A DNA stretch of 64,000 nucleotides from Streptomyces sp. 1-11 (GCF_007176755.1 NZ_BJTV01000003.1:62001-126000), one strand, 5' to 3'; shown: positions 52,033 to 61,544, numbered from the stretch's first letter. Notes: a model not told the origin generated them from the letters alone. Translations and numbers: made by a program.

Positions 52033-53310
52033 CTACTGCTTGACCGCCGGCGCCCCGGGGACGCCCTTGGGCGCCGGGGCCGGACGCCCGGACAGGAAGG
52101 AAGCCCAGCCCTGCCGGGGCGCCTCGCCCACCTTCAGAGTGCGCAGCTTGGCCAGCGTCTGCGGGTCCTGCGCGTCCAGCCAGTCCGCGAGCTGATGGAA
52201 GGAGACACAGCGCACCTCCGGCTTGTTGCACACCTCCTTCACCACCTCGTCGACGGCACGCATGTAGGTGCCGCCGTTCCAGGACTCGAAGTGGTTGCCG
52301 ATGATCAGCGGTGCGCGGTTGCCGTCGTAGGCCCGGTAGAAGCCCTTGAGCAGGCCGTCACGCATCTGGTCGCCCCAGTAGCCGTACATGTCGGGGTCGC
52401 CCTGGGTCTTCGAGCCGGACTGGTTGACCATGAAGTTGTAGTCCATGGTCAGCTGCTCGTAGGTGTGCCCCGGGAATGGGACGAGCTGCATCGACAGGTC
52501 CCACAGGCCTTCCTTCTTCTCGGGCCACACCTGGTCGTCGACGCCGCTCGAGTCGTAGCGGAAGCCGAGTTGGCGGGCCGCCTTCCTGAAGTTCTTCTGG
52601 CCCTCGAGGCAGGGAGTCCGGGCGCCGATCAGCTCTTTGTCGTAGTCGAAGGGCAGGGGGGCGGCCTTCTTCATGCCGGTGTTGGTCCGCCAGCTCTTCA
52701 CGAACTGCTTGGCCTGGGCGATCTCGCTCTCCCACTCCTTCACCGACCACTCGCCGACGCCGCCGTCGGGGCCGCAGAAGTGACCGTTGAAGTGGGTGCC
52801 GATCTCGTTTCCCTCGAGCCAGGCCAGCCGCACCTGCTGGAGGGTGTCGGCGATGCCCTGCGCGTCGTTGAAGCCGATCTCCGAGCTGCCCGGGGCGTGT
52901 TGGGGCGGTCTGTAGAGCTCCCGCTTCTCCTTCGGCAACAGGTACACGCCGCTGAGGAAGTACGTCATCGTCGCGTTGTTCTCCTTGGAGACCTTGCGGA
53001 AGTGGGAGAACAGCTTCTGGCTGTCCTCCCCCGCGCCGTCCCACGAGAACACCACGAACTGGGGAGGTTTCTCACCGGGCTTCAGCCGCTCGGGCACGGG
53101 CAGGTGGGGCTGCCCGCCGGTGTAGGCGGTCGATCCGTCGCCGATCAGACGGAGCACGCTGTTGGGCGCCGGCGCCCCCTGCCGCGGGCCGGACGCTCCT
53201 TCCTTCGGGCCGTCGCCGCCGGACGAGCAGCCGGCCAGCGACGCGGTACAGGCCGCGGCGACCATGACGCCCACGGCGATCCTCTGGGTGGCGGCCATCT
53301 TCCGCCTCAC
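52033..53310 (-). CDS. secreted polysaccharide-deacetylase-like lipoprotein
   Basis: 425 residues from GTG 53310 (AAGGA five bases upstream). Signal peptide with lipobox LAGC. The mature part has the NodB-like beginning FVVFSWDGAGEDSQKLFSHF and the metal-type segment EIGTHFNGHFCG, where His-x-x-x-His fits the zinc ligands of carbohydrate esterase family 4; the first Asp pair is reduced to a single Asp (WDGA). Later blocks FDYDKELIGARTPCLEG and FRYDSSGVDDQVWP fit the barrel's substrate arm. It probably acts on wall or capsule glycans outside the cell, but activity is uncertain. Confidence 0.8.
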   Translation of the reverse strand: MRRKMAATQRIAVGVMVAAACTASLAGCSSGGDGPKEGASGPRQGAPAPNSVLRLIGDGSTAYTGGQPHLPVPERLKPGEKPPQFVVFSWDGAGEDSQKLFSHFRKVSKENNATMTYFLSGVYLLPKEKRELYRPPQHAPGSSEIGFNDAQGIADTLQQVRLAWLEGNEIGTHFNGHFCGPDGGVGEWSVKEWESEIAQAKQFVKSWRTNTGMKKAAPLPFDYDKELIGARTPCLEGQKNFRKAARQLGFRYDSSGVDDQVWPEKKEGLWDLSMQLVPFPGHTYEQLTMDYNFMVNQSGSKTQGDPDMYGYWGDQMRDGLLKGFYRAYDGNRAPLIIGNHFESWNGGTYMRAVDEVVKEVCNKPEVRCVSFHQLADWLDAQDPQTLAKLRTLKVGEAPRQGWASFLSGRPAPAPKGVPGAPAVKQ

Positions 53311-53635
53311 CTTCTTCCTTCTCTCAGGCCAACGCTGATGAGGGCGTTCTCAGGTGATGTGCCGGGTTGTGCCGACAGCGCCGCCAAGGTCGCACGGGGC
53401 CGGGAAGGAATTAGTACGACAAGCCGATGAAATGATCGCTTCGCCCGCAGAGGTGACTCTTTACCCCATTTGCCGCTAAAAGCTATGCATGACCTTTACT
53501 CTGGATTACGGTTCATTTACGAAGCGTTGATCTCTTCCCGCCACTGCACGCCGTGACCCCACGGCCGCGACCGAGCCCCCGCCATGACGGGGAACCCCCC
53601 AGTACGCGACCGCGCCACCCGGAGGAGACGGGACC
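53311..53635. other. 325-base divergent promoter region with an AT-rich core
   Basis: No gene. From about 53395 to 53530 the DNA is far less GC-rich than its surroundings (ATTAGTACGAC, GCTAAAAGCTATGCATGACCTTTAC, GGTTCATTTACGAAG). Near-repeats of TTTAC occur at about 53493 and 53515. It serves the divergent deacetylase-like and SulP genes, but I cannot fix -35/-10 pairs confidently. The right end carries the ribosome site GGAGGAGACGGGACC of the SulP gene. Confidence 0.5.
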
Positions 53636-55972
53636 ATGTCAGCCTGCGCACCCGCGCCCACCCACCACTCCCACCCGCCGCACAGCCCGCCACAAACCCC
53701 GCGTCGCCGCCTCGTTCAGGGCGCCGACCTGTCCGCATCCATCGCGGTCTTCCTGATCGCACTGCCCCTGTCCCTCGGCATCGCCCTGGCGACCGGCGCC
53801 CCGCTCCAGGCCGGCCTGGTCGCCGCCGCGGTGGGCGGACTGGTCGCCGGCCGGCTCGGCGGCTGTCCGCTGCAGGTCAGCGGACCCGCCGCCGGACTCA
53901 CCGTGGTCACCGCCGACCTCATCCACCGCTACGGCTGGCGGACCACCTGCGCCATCACCGTCCTCGCCGGACTCGCCCAACTGGGCCTGGGCTGCCTGCG
54001 GGTGGCCCGCGGCGCGCTCGCCGTCAGCCCCGCCGTGGTGCACGGCATGCTCGCCGGCATCGGCGTCACCATCGCCGTCGCCCAGTTGCACATCGTCCTC
54101 GGCGGCAGCCCGGACAGTTCCGTCCTCGCCAATCTGCGCGCTCTGCCCGCCCAGCTGGCGGACCTGGACCCGGCCGCCCTGTCGATGAGCGCGCTGACCC
54201 TGACCCTGCTGCTGACCTGGCCGCGCGTCCCCGGCCGGGCCGGCCGGCTGCTGCGCCGGGTCCCGGCCGCCCTGGTGGCCGTCACCGGGGCCACCGTCAC
54301 CGCCGCGCTGACCGGGCTGGCCCTGCCCCGGGTCGACCTTCCGTCCTGGAGCAGCCACGCGCTGGCCGGATTTCCCGAGGGCCCGGGGCTCGGGATCGCC
54401 GCCGCCGTGCTCACCACGACCCTGGTGTGCAGTGTGCAGTCACTGCTCGGCGCGGTCGCCGTGGACAAGCTGGTCGCCGCCCGGCCCGGGCCCCCGCCCG
54501 ATGTCGGACGCTCGGACCTCGACCGCGAGCTGCTCGGCCAGGGCGCCGCCAACATCGTCTCCGGAGCGCTCGGCGGACTCCCGGTGGCGGGGGTGGCCGT
54601 ACGCAGTACCGCGAACGTGAACTCGGGTGCGGTGAGCCGGAACTCCACGATGCTGCACGGCGTTCTCGTAGTGATCGCCGCGCTGCTGATGGTCCCGCTC
54701 CTGGAGTGGATCCCGCTCGCCTCGCTCGCCGCCCTGGTGATGGCCGTCGGCATCCAGATGGTGTCCCTGCACCACATCCGCACGGTGACCCGCCACCGTG
54801 AAGTGCTGGTGTACGCCGCCACCACCCTCGGCGTGGTGATCTTCGGAGTTCTGGAGGGCGTTGTCCTCGGGATCGCCGTGGCGGTCGCCCTCGCCCTGCA
54901 CCGCCTCGCCCACACCCGCATCTCGCACACGGAGAAGGAAGGAGTCCATCACGTACACGTGCGCGGCCAGCTGACGTTCCTCGCCGTGCCCCGGCTCAGC
55001 AGAGCCCTGCATCTCGTGCCCCAAGGCACGCATGCCGTCGTGGAGTTGGACGGTTCGTTCATGGACCACGCGGCGTACGAGTCACTGCAGGACTGGCAGA
55101 ACACCCACACCGCGCGGGGCGGGACCGCCGAGCTGACCGGCCGGCGCGGAAGAGTCCGGCCGTCGGATCCGGGCCCGTCCGCGGAGTGCCGGTGCAGACC
55201 CTGGACGCCCTGGCGCAACCACCAGGCCTGCTTCGCGCAGGCCCCCGCCACCCCGGTCACCCATGACCTCGCCCGTGGCATCAGCTCGTTCCAGCGCAAC
55301 ACCGCCCCACTGGTCCGCGAGGAGCTGGCGCGACTCGCGCGGGAGGGACAACGGCCCTCGCAGCTCTTCCTCACCTGCGCGGACTCCCGGCTGGTCACCT
55401 CGATGATCACGTCGAGCGGTCCCGGTGACCTGTTCGTCGTCCGCAACATCGGCAACCTGGTGCCGCCGCCGGACGAGGAGCACGGCGACCACTCGGTGGC
55501 CGCCGCCGTCGAGTACGCGGTGGACGTGCTCGGGGTGCGGTCGATCACGGTGTGCGGGCACTCCGGGTGCGGGGCCATGCAGGCGCTGCTGGCCGCCGAG
55601 CCCGGGGGCGCGGGGACCCCGCTGGAGCGCTGGCTCGGGCACGGGCGGCCGAGCCTCGCCCGGATGGCCGGCGACCACCGCGTCCGGCCCCGGCTGGCCG
55701 GGCGTCCGCCCGCCGATGCGGTGGAGCGGCTCTGCCTGACCAACGTGGTCCAGCAGCTCGACCACCTGCGGGCCAACGAGACGGTCGCGCGCGCCTTGGC
55801 GGCCGGCGCGCTGGAACTGCACGGGATGTACTTCCACGTGGGCGAGGCGCAGGCCTATCTGCTCGACGCGGGCGGGGACGGCGGCGCGGTTTTCGAGTAT
55901 GTGGCGGGAGCCGCGGGAAAGGAGGCGGAACAGAAGACGGGTACGGCCCCGGAGCTGCGGAGTCCGGTCTGA
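53636..55972 (+). CDS. SulP-family anion transporter fused to a beta-carbonic anhydrase
   Basis: 778 residues. Residues 30-430 are a SulP transporter with 10-12 helices (ADLSASIAVFLIALPLSLGIALATG, GGLVAGRLGGCPLQVSGPAAGL). A shortened STAS-like piece follows (about 437-490, VHVRGQLTFLAVPRLSRALH, VVELDGSFMDHAAYESLQ). After a linker, about 525-755 is a beta-class carbonic anhydrase with zinc ligands in LTCADSRL (about 580) and TVCGHSGCGAMQ (about 640). Fusion suggests bicarbonate transport coupled to CO2/bicarbonate conversion at the membrane, as proposed for SulP-CA proteins. It has its own promoter region and lies before acsA, though a link to acetate metabolism is only positional. Confidence 0.92.
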   Translation: MSACAPAPTHHSHPPHSPPQTPRRRLVQGADLSASIAVFLIALPLSLGIALATGAPLQAGLVAAAVGGLVAGRLGGCPLQVSGPAAGLTVVTADLIHRYGWRTTCAITVLAGLAQLGLGCLRVARGALAVSPAVVHGMLAGIGVTIAVAQLHIVLGGSPDSSVLANLRALPAQLADLDPAALSMSALTLTLLLTWPRVPGRAGRLLRRVPAALVAVTGATVTAALTGLALPRVDLPSWSSHALAGFPEGPGLGIAAAVLTTTLVCSVQSLLGAVAVDKLVAARPGPPPDVGRSDLDRELLGQGAANIVSGALGGLPVAGVAVRSTANVNSGAVSRNSTMLHGVLVVIAALLMVPLLEWIPLASLAALVMAVGIQMVSLHHIRTVTRHREVLVYAATTLGVVIFGVLEGVVLGIAVAVALALHRLAHTRISHTEKEGVHHVHVRGQLTFLAVPRLSRALHLVPQGTHAVVELDGSFMDHAAYESLQDWQNTHTARGGTAELTGRRGRVRPSDPGPSAECRCRPWTPWRNHQACFAQAPATPVTHDLARGISSFQRNTAPLVREELARLAREGQRPSQLFLTCADSRLVTSMITSSGPGDLFVVRNIGNLVPPPDEEHGDHSVAAAVEYAVDVLGVRSITVCGHSGCGAMQALLAAEPGGAGTPLERWLGHGRPSLARMAGDHRVRPRLAGRPPADAVERLCLTNVVQQLDHLRANETVARALAAGALELHGMYFHVGEAQAYLLDAGGDGGAVFEYVAGAAGKEAEQKTGTAPELRSPV

Positions 55973-56089
55973 GTGCCGAGCCGGTCGACAGGTCTAAACC
56001 AATTTTGCCGTCGACCCTTGTCATCGGACCCCCGCGTCTGATGAGCTGTGGCCTGGGACACAACGGACACCCTGGGAAAGGGAGATGTC

Positions 56090-58045
56090 GTGAGCAACGA
56101 AAGCCTGGCCAACCTCTTGAAGGAGGAGCGACGCTTCGCGCCGCCCGCTGACCTGGCCGCGAACGCCAACGTCAGGGCAGAGGCGTACGAACAGGCCAAG
56201 GCTGACAGGCTCGGCTTCTGGGCCGAGCAGGCCCGCCGGCTGACCTGGGCCAAGGAACCGTCCGAGACGCTGGACTGGTCGAACCCGCCGTTCGCCAAGT
56301 GGTTCAAGGACGGCGAGCTGAACGTCGCGTACAACTGCGTGGACCGGCATGTCGAGGCCGGGCACGGGGACCGGGTCGCCATCCACTTCGAGGGCGAGCC
56401 CGGCGACAGCCGGTCGATCACCTACGCGGAGCTGAAGGACGAGGTCTCCAAGGCGGCCAACGCGCTGCTGGAGCTCGGGGTCCGCAAGGGCGACCGGGTC
56501 GCCATCTACATGCCGATGATCCCCGAGACCGCGATCGCGATGCTGGCCTCGGCCCGGATCGGCGCGGCGCACTCGGTGGTGTTCGGCGGCTTCTCGGCGG
56601 ACGCGCTCGCCACCCGTATCCAGGACGCCGACGCCAAGGTCGTCATCACCTCCGACGGCGGCTACCGGCGCGGCAAGCCCTCCGCGCTCAAGCCGGCCGT
56701 GGACGAGGCGATCACCAAGGTCGACAACGTCGAGCACGTGCTCGTGGTGCGCCGCACCGGGCAGGAGGTCGCCTGGGACGGCGAGCGGGACGTCTGGTGG
56801 CACGAGCTGGTGGAGCGGCAGTCCGCCGAGCACACCCCGGAGGCGTTCGACGCGGAGCACCCGCTGTTCATCCTCTACACCTCGGGCACCACGGGTAAGC
56901 CGAAGGGCATCCTGCACACCTCCGGCGGCTACCTGACCCAGACCGCCTACACGCACTGGGCGGTGTTCGACCTCAAGCCGGAGACGGACGTCTACTGGTG
57001 CACGGCGGACGTCGGCTGGGTCACCGGGCACTCGTACATCGTGTACGGGCCGCTGGCCAACGGCGCGACGCAGGTCATGTACGAGGGCACCCCGGACACC
57101 CCGCACCAGGGACGCTTCTGGGAGATCGTGGAGAAGTACCGGGTCACGATCCTCTACACCGCGCCGACCGCGATCCGTACGTTCATGAAGTGGGGCGACG
57201 AGATCCCCGAGCGGTTCGACCTGTCGTCCCTGCGGGTCCTCGGCTCCGTGGGCGAGCCGATCAACCCCGAGGCGTGGATCTGGTACCGCAAGCACATCGG
57301 CGCCGACGCCACCCCGGTGGTGGACACCTGGTGGCAGACGGAGACCGGCGCGATGATGATCTCGCCGCTGCCCGGCGTCACCGAGGCGAAGCCCGGCTCG
57401 GCGCAGCGCGCGCTGCCCGGCATCAGCGCCACCGTCGTGGACGACGAGGCGAACGAGGTGCCCGACGGAGGCGGCGGTTACCTCGTGCTCACCGAGCCGT
57501 GGCCGTCGATGCTGCGCACCATCTGGGGCGACGACCAGCGGTTCATCGACACCTACTGGTCGCGTTTCGAGGGCAAGTACTTCGCCGGTGACGGCGCCAA
57601 GAAGGACGACGACGGCGACATCTGGCTGCTGGGCCGGGTGGACGACGTGATGCTGGTGTCCGGCCACAACATCTCCACCACAGAGGTGGAGTCGGCGCTC
57701 GTGTCGCACCCGTCGGTCGCCGAGGCGGCGGTCGTCGGAGCCGCCGACGAGACCACCGGCCAGGCCATCGTCGCCTTCGTCATCCTGCGCGGCTCGGCGT
57801 CCGAGGACGACAAGCTGATCGGCGCGCTGCGCGACCACGTCGGCGCCACCCTCGGCCCGATCGCCAAGCCGAAGCGGATCCTGCCGGTGGCGGAGCTGCC
57901 GAAGACACGTTCCGGCAAGATCATGCGCCGCCTGCTGCGGGACGTCGCCGAGAACCGTCAGCTCGGTGACGTCACCACGCTGACCGACTCCGCGGTCATG
58001 GACCTCATCCAGGCGAAGCTCCCGGCGACGCCGAGCGAGGACTAG
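56090..58045 (+). CDS. acsA: acetyl-CoA synthetase
   Basis: 651 residues from GTG 56090 (AAAGGGAG upstream), giving [16 protein letters not shown]. Adenylation signatures: [55 protein letters not shown] and, near the C-terminus, [15 protein letters not shown], whose Lys is the acetylation switch in Acs. It activates acetate to acetyl-CoA through an acetyl-AMP intermediate in the cytoplasm. Regulation by lysine acetylation is expected from the conserved site. A U-run terminator follows. The same gene order (acs, DUF1469, epoxide hydrolase, marP) occurs in mycobacteria. Confidence 0.97.
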   Translation: MSNESLANLLKEERRFAPPADLAANANVRAEAYEQAKADRLGFWAEQARRLTWAKEPSETLDWSNPPFAKWFKDGELNVAYNCVDRHVEAGHGDRVAIHFEGEPGDSRSITYAELKDEVSKAANALLELGVRKGDRVAIYMPMIPETAIAMLASARIGAAHSVVFGGFSADALATRIQDADAKVVITSDGGYRRGKPSALKPAVDEAITKVDNVEHVLVVRRTGQEVAWDGERDVWWHELVERQSAEHTPEAFDAEHPLFILYTSGTTGKPKGILHTSGGYLTQTAYTHWAVFDLKPETDVYWCTADVGWVTGHSYIVYGPLANGATQVMYEGTPDTPHQGRFWEIVEKYRVTILYTAPTAIRTFMKWGDEIPERFDLSSLRVLGSVGEPINPEAWIWYRKHIGADATPVVDTWWQTETGAMMISPLPGVTEAKPGSAQRALPGISATVVDDEANEVPDGGGGYLVLTEPWPSMLRTIWGDDQRFIDTYWSRFEGKYFAGDGAKKDDDGDIWLLGRVDDVMLVSGHNISTTEVESALVSHPSVAEAAVVGAADETTGQAIVAFVILRGSASEDDKLIGALRDHVGATLGPIAKPKRILPVAELPKTRSGKIMRRLLRDVAENRQLGDVTTLTDSAVMDLIQAKLPATPSED

Positions 58046-58100
58046 GACGGGGCGCGGGCGGCGGCCACGCCGCCCGCCGGACCCGCGGGAGCGGCGGAAA

Positions 58101-58140
58101 GGGGCACCCGGACGGCAGGAGCACGCCGGGCGCCCCTTTT
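58101..58140 (+). terminator. acsA terminator
   Basis: Stem GGGGC-ACCCGG (58101 on) with CCGGG-CGCCCC, followed by TTTTGCG at 58137 on. One of the few intrinsic terminators with a clear U-run in this window. It lies 55 bases after the acsA stop. Confidence 0.8.
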
Positions 58141-58176
58141 GCGTCTGATGTTCGGATCGCCGGATGCGTCCCGCGA

Positions 58177-58226
58177 GCACCTTGGGTAACCTGAACAGCG
58201 CTCGAAACGAAAGAGCCTCAAGGTGC
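58177..58226 (+). promoter_or_regulatory. structured leader upstream of nhaA
   Basis: Two nested helices: GCACCTTG (58177-58184) with CAAGGTGC (58219-58226), and GCTC (58200-58203) with GAGC (58213-58216) around GAAACGAAA. The structure ends 60 bases before the nhaA start. It could be a cis-regulatory RNA or a DNA site; I do not match it to a known riboswitch class. Confidence 0.4.
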
Positions 58227-58285
58227 GCCGGGAAGTCTGGTCGGCATGTGCTCAGCCCTGCCCGCCACACCCGGAGGTCTCCACC

Positions 58286-59743
58286 GTGCCCGCCCCCCGT
58301 GACACCGCGTCCCCCACCGCACGCACCGCCCGCAGGGTCCTGGAACGTCTGTCCCTGCCCGAGCGGAACGTCGTCGCGGACGCGCTGCGCACCGAGACCG
58401 TGGGCGGCATCCTCCTCCTCGCCGCCGCCGTCACCGCCCTGATCTGGGCGAACATCCCGGCGCTGCACAGCGGCTACGAGGCCGTGAGCGACTTCCACTT
58501 CGGTCCCGCCGTTCTCGGCCTGAACCTGTCCGTGGCGCACTGGGCCGCCGACGGCCTGCTCGCCGTGTTCTTCTTCGTCGCCGGCATCGAGCTCAAGCGG
58601 GAGCTGGTCGCCGGTGACCTCCGCGATCCCAGGGCGGCGGTGCTGCCCGTGGCGGCCGCGCTGTGCGGAATGGCCGTACCCGCCGTCGTCTACACGGTGA
58701 CCAATCTGACCGGGCACGGCTCCACCGACGGCTGGGCCGTGCCCACCGCCACCGACATCGCCTTCGCACTGGCCGTCCTCGCGGTCATCGGCACCGCTCT
58801 GCCCAGCGCGCTGCGCGCCTTCCTGCTGACCCTCGCCGTCGTCGACGACCTCTTCGCGATCCTGATCATCGCCGTCTTCTTCACCGACCGGATCGACTTC
58901 GCCGCCCTCGGCGGAGCCGTCGCCGGGCTGGTGGTCTTCTGGCTGCTGCTGCGCGCGGGGGTGCGCGGCTGGTACGTGTACGTGCCGCTGGCGGTCGTCG
59001 TCTGGGCGCTGATGTACAACAGCGGCGTGCACGCCACCATCGCCGGCGTGGCGATGGGCCTGATGCTGCGCTGCACCCGCCGCGAGGGCGAGGAGTGCTC
59101 GCCGGGCGAACGCGTCGAGCACCTGGTGCGGCCGCTGTCGGCCGGGCTGGCGGTACCCCTGTTCGCGTTGTTCAGCGCCGGGGTGTCGGTGTCCGGCAGG
59201 GCGCTCGGGGACGTGTTCACCAGGCCCGAGACGCTCGGCGTGGTGCTCGGGCTGGTCGTGGGCAAGGCGCTCGGCATCTTCGGCGGCACCTGGCTGACCG
59301 TCCGCTTCACCCGGGCCTCGCTCAGTCAGGACCTCGCCTGGGCCGACGTCTTCGCGGTGTCCTCGCTCGCCGGGATCGGCTTCACCGTCTCGCTCCTCAT
59401 CGGCGAGCTGGCCTTCGAGGGCGACACGGCTCTCACCGACGAGGTGAAGGCGGCCGTCCTCTGCGGGTCGCTGATCGCTGCCGTGTGCGCCACGGTGCTG
59501 CTGAAGATACGCAACGCCAGGTACCGCAGGCTCTGGGAGGACGAGGAACGCGACGAGGACCAGGACGGCATCCCGGACGTCTACGAGCAGGACGATCCGG
59601 CCTACCACCTGCGGATGGCGGAGATCCTGGAGCGCAAGGCCGCCGACCACCGCCGCGTCGCCGCCGAGAAGGCCGCCGCGGCGCGCGACGGGCTTCAGGA
59701 AGTACCGGGCGGGGCAGGCGATGAGGACGACCGTCCGGCATGA
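58286..59743 (+). CDS. nhaA: Na+/H+ antiporter NhaA with acidic, calcium-loop-like tail
   Basis: 485 residues from GTG 58286 (GGAGG eight bases upstream). The NhaA family core spans about residues 25-410: FFFVAGIELKRELVAGDL, the unwound-helix region PTATDIAFALAVLAVIG, and the ion site LTLAVVDDLFAILIIAVFF with the paired Asp (equivalent to Asp163/Asp164). It exchanges two protons for one sodium. The cytoplasmic C-terminal tail (about 415-485) is acidic and holds DEDQDGIPDVYE, a perfect D-x-D-x-D-G-x-x-D-x-x-E loop of the calcium-binding kind, then a helical ERKAADHRRVAAEKAAAA. The tail is absent from E. coli NhaA. Confidence 0.94.
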   Translation: MPAPRDTASPTARTARRVLERLSLPERNVVADALRTETVGGILLLAAAVTALIWANIPALHSGYEAVSDFHFGPAVLGLNLSVAHWAADGLLAVFFFVAGIELKRELVAGDLRDPRAAVLPVAAALCGMAVPAVVYTVTNLTGHGSTDGWAVPTATDIAFALAVLAVIGTALPSALRAFLLTLAVVDDLFAILIIAVFFTDRIDFAALGGAVAGLVVFWLLLRAGVRGWYVYVPLAVVVWALMYNSGVHATIAGVAMGLMLRCTRREGEECSPGERVEHLVRPLSAGLAVPLFALFSAGVSVSGRALGDVFTRPETLGVVLGLVVGKALGIFGGTWLTVRFTRASLSQDLAWADVFAVSSLAGIGFTVSLLIGELAFEGDTALTDEVKAAVLCGSLIAAVCATVLLKIRNARYRRLWEDEERDEDQDGIPDVYEQDDPAYHLRMAEILERKAADHRRVAAEKAAAARDGLQEVPGGAGDEDDRPA

Positions 59744-59817
59744 TCTGACGAGACGGTACAAATCAAGACGGCACCCAAGACTCCACACGGCACGCAAGAC
59801 TTCATAGGGAGAACGCG

Positions 59818-60306
59818 ATGAGCGCACCCGACGGCACCCCGGTCGGCGCCGAACGCAGCATCGGCCAGCTGTTCGCCTCGGCGACGACCGATCTGTCGGC
59901 GCTGGTGCACGACGAGATCGCGCTGGCCAAGGCCCAGCTGAAGCAGGACGTCAAGCGGGGCGCGACCAGCGGCGGCGCGTTCAGCGCGGCCGGCATGCTG
60001 CTCCTGTTCTCCCTTCCGATGCTCAACTTCGCGCTGGCGTACGGCATCAGGACCTGGAGCGGCTGGAACCTCGCGGTCTGCTTCCTGCTGTCCTTCGCGG
60101 CCAACGTGCTGGTCGCCGGCCTGCTCGCGCTCATCGGCGTGATGTTCGCCAAGAAGGCCAAGAAGGGCCAGGGACCGCAGAAGGTCGCCGCGTCCGTGAA
60201 GGAGTCGGCGAGCGTGCTGCAGAACGCCAAGCCGCACCCGCGCCACGAGCTGCCGCAGGACCGTGCGCCCCACGCCATCGAAGCTGTGGCACGCTCGTCC
60301 TCATGA
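59818..60306 (+). CDS. phage-holin-family/DUF1469 membrane protein
   Basis: 162 residues from ATG 59818 (AGGGAG upstream). A helical N-terminus (SIGQLFASATTDLSALVHDEIALAKAQLKQD) precedes two hydrophobic helices (FSAAGMLLLFSLPMLNFALAYG and LAVCFLLSFAANVLVAGLLALIGVMF) and a basic, soluble tail (KKAKKGQGPQ). This is the DUF1469 pattern, often called phage holin family; here it is a chromosomal gene, not prophage. Its stop overlaps the next start (ATGA), so it is coupled to the hydrolase. The mycobacterial positional equivalent is Rv3669. Confidence 0.87.
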   Translation: MSAPDGTPVGAERSIGQLFASATTDLSALVHDEIALAKAQLKQDVKRGATSGGAFSAAGMLLLFSLPMLNFALAYGIRTWSGWNLAVCFLLSFAANVLVAGLLALIGVMFAKKAKKGQGPQKVAASVKESASVLQNAKPHPRHELPQDRAPHAIEAVARSSS

Positions 60307-61238
60307 CGGAACCCGCCGCGGCAGCGGCCGTACGGATCGGCCTTCCCTCCGGGGAGAAGGTGACACACCGGGACGTCGCGGCCAACGGCGCGCGCTTCCA
60401 CATCGCCGAGGTCGGCGACGGCCCCCTGGTCCTGCTGCTGCACGGTTTCCCCCAGTTCTGGTGGACCTGGCGCCACCAGCTGACCGCGCTCGCCGACGCG
60501 GGCTACCGGGCCGTGGCGATGGACCTGCGGGGCGTCGGCGGCAGCGACCGCACCCCGCGCGGCTACGACCCCGCCAACCTGGCCCTGGACGTCACCGGGG
60601 TGATCCGCTCCCTCGGCGAGCCGGACGCCGCGCTGGTCGGCCACGACCTGGGCGGTTACCTGGCGTGGACGGCGGCGGCGATGCGGCCCAAGCTGGTGCG
60701 GCGGCTCGCGGTCGTCTCGATGCCGCACCCCCGGCGCTGGCGGGCCGCGATGCTCCGGGACGCCCGGCAGACGGCGGCCGGCTCCTACATCTGGGGGTTC
60801 CAGCGGCCCTGGATCCCGGAGCGTCAACTGACCGCCGACGGCGGCGCGCTGGTGGGCCGGCTGATCCGTGAGTGGTCCGGGCCGCGGCCGCTGGAGGACG
60901 AGGCCGTGGAGACGTACCAGCGGGCCATGTGCATCCCGTCGACCGCGCACTGCTCCATCGAGCCGTACCGCTGGCTGGTGCGCTCGCTGCTCCGCCCGGA
61001 CGGCATCCAGTTCAACCGCAGGATGAAGCGGCCGGTGCGCGTGCCGACGCTGCATCTGCACGGCTCGCTGGACCCGGTGGCCCGGACGCGCAGCGCGGCC
61101 GGCTCGGGCGAGTACGTCGAAGCCCCTTACCGCTGGCGCCTGTTCGACGGACTCGGGCACTTCCCGCACGAGGAGGACCCGGCGGCCTTCTCCGCGGAAC
61201 TGGTCAACTGGCTGAAGGATCCCGAGCCGGACAGGTGA
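60303..61238 (+). CDS. alpha/beta-hydrolase, epoxide-hydrolase-like
   Basis: 311 residues. LLLHGFPQFWWTWRHQL gives the HGxP oxyanion motif, VGHDLGGYLAW places Asp (not Ser) as nucleophile, and FDGLGHFPHEEDP carries the catalytic His; HGSLDPVART provides the acid. An Asp nucleophile with HGxP is typical of soluble epoxide hydrolases and some dehalogenases. It is cytoplasmic. The ATG overlaps the DUF1469 stop, so both are made together. The positional match in M. tuberculosis is EphE (Rv3670), next to marP, as here. Confidence 0.9.
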   Translation: MTEPAAAAAVRIGLPSGEKVTHRDVAANGARFHIAEVGDGPLVLLLHGFPQFWWTWRHQLTALADAGYRAVAMDLRGVGGSDRTPRGYDPANLALDVTGVIRSLGEPDAALVGHDLGGYLAWTAAAMRPKLVRRLAVVSMPHPRRWRAAMLRDARQTAAGSYIWGFQRPWIPERQLTADGGALVGRLIREWSGPRPLEDEAVETYQRAMCIPSTAHCSIEPYRWLVRSLLRPDGIQFNRRMKRPVRVPTLHLHGSLDPVARTRSAAGSGEYVEAPYRWRLFDGLGHFPHEEDPAAFSAELVNWLKDPEPDR

Positions 61239-61364
61239 GGGAACGGGCCCGTGGGGTACCCGGCACAGAACACCTGTTCCTCGAACGGCCACATGCCTGC
61301 CGCATAGGCCAATTGGGGGGCGCGGAGGCGGTTATCGACCTTCGGGCGGGGCAGATGTGGGGGT

Positions 61365-61544
61365 ATGGGCTGGACGCACGACTACAGTGACGCACCCCGC
61401 AACCGCCGCTCGGCCTCCGGGCTGAGCTCCCCGCAGCGAGGCACTCCGCAGCTCGCGGAGGCGGACCTCAGGGTAGGAATTCCGCGTATCCTGCGCCGCC
61501 GTGCGCGCTGGGTCTCCGTGCGCCTGCGTCACCCGCGCGGCTGA
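61365..61544 (+). CDS. small basic protein, 59 residues
   Basis: ATG 61365 to TGA 61544. The product starts MGWTHDYSDAPRNRRSASGL, continues SSPQRGTPQLAEADLRVGIP and ends RILRRRARWVSVRLRHPRG. Codon third positions are mostly G/C, apart from a few. The C-terminal half is a very basic amphipathic helix candidate. It lies 126 bases after the hydrolase and converges on the MarP gene. I recall similar short proteins at this place in other Streptomyces but cannot verify that here; no function is known. A GGGGG run is the only ribosome-site candidate and is very close to the ATG. Confidence 0.6.
   Translation: MGWTHDYSDAPRNRRSASGLSSPQRGTPQLAEADLRVGIPRILRRRARWVSVRLRHPRG

Noticed and set aside
58177..58226. 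Known riboswitch upstream of nhaA
   Set aside because: Two short helices are not enough to assign any described class; kept only as a structured leader.
59818..60306. Phage holin as evidence of a prophage
   Set aside because: The protein is the chromosomal DUF1469 type, translationally coupled to a hydrolase in conserved order; no other phage genes are nearby.
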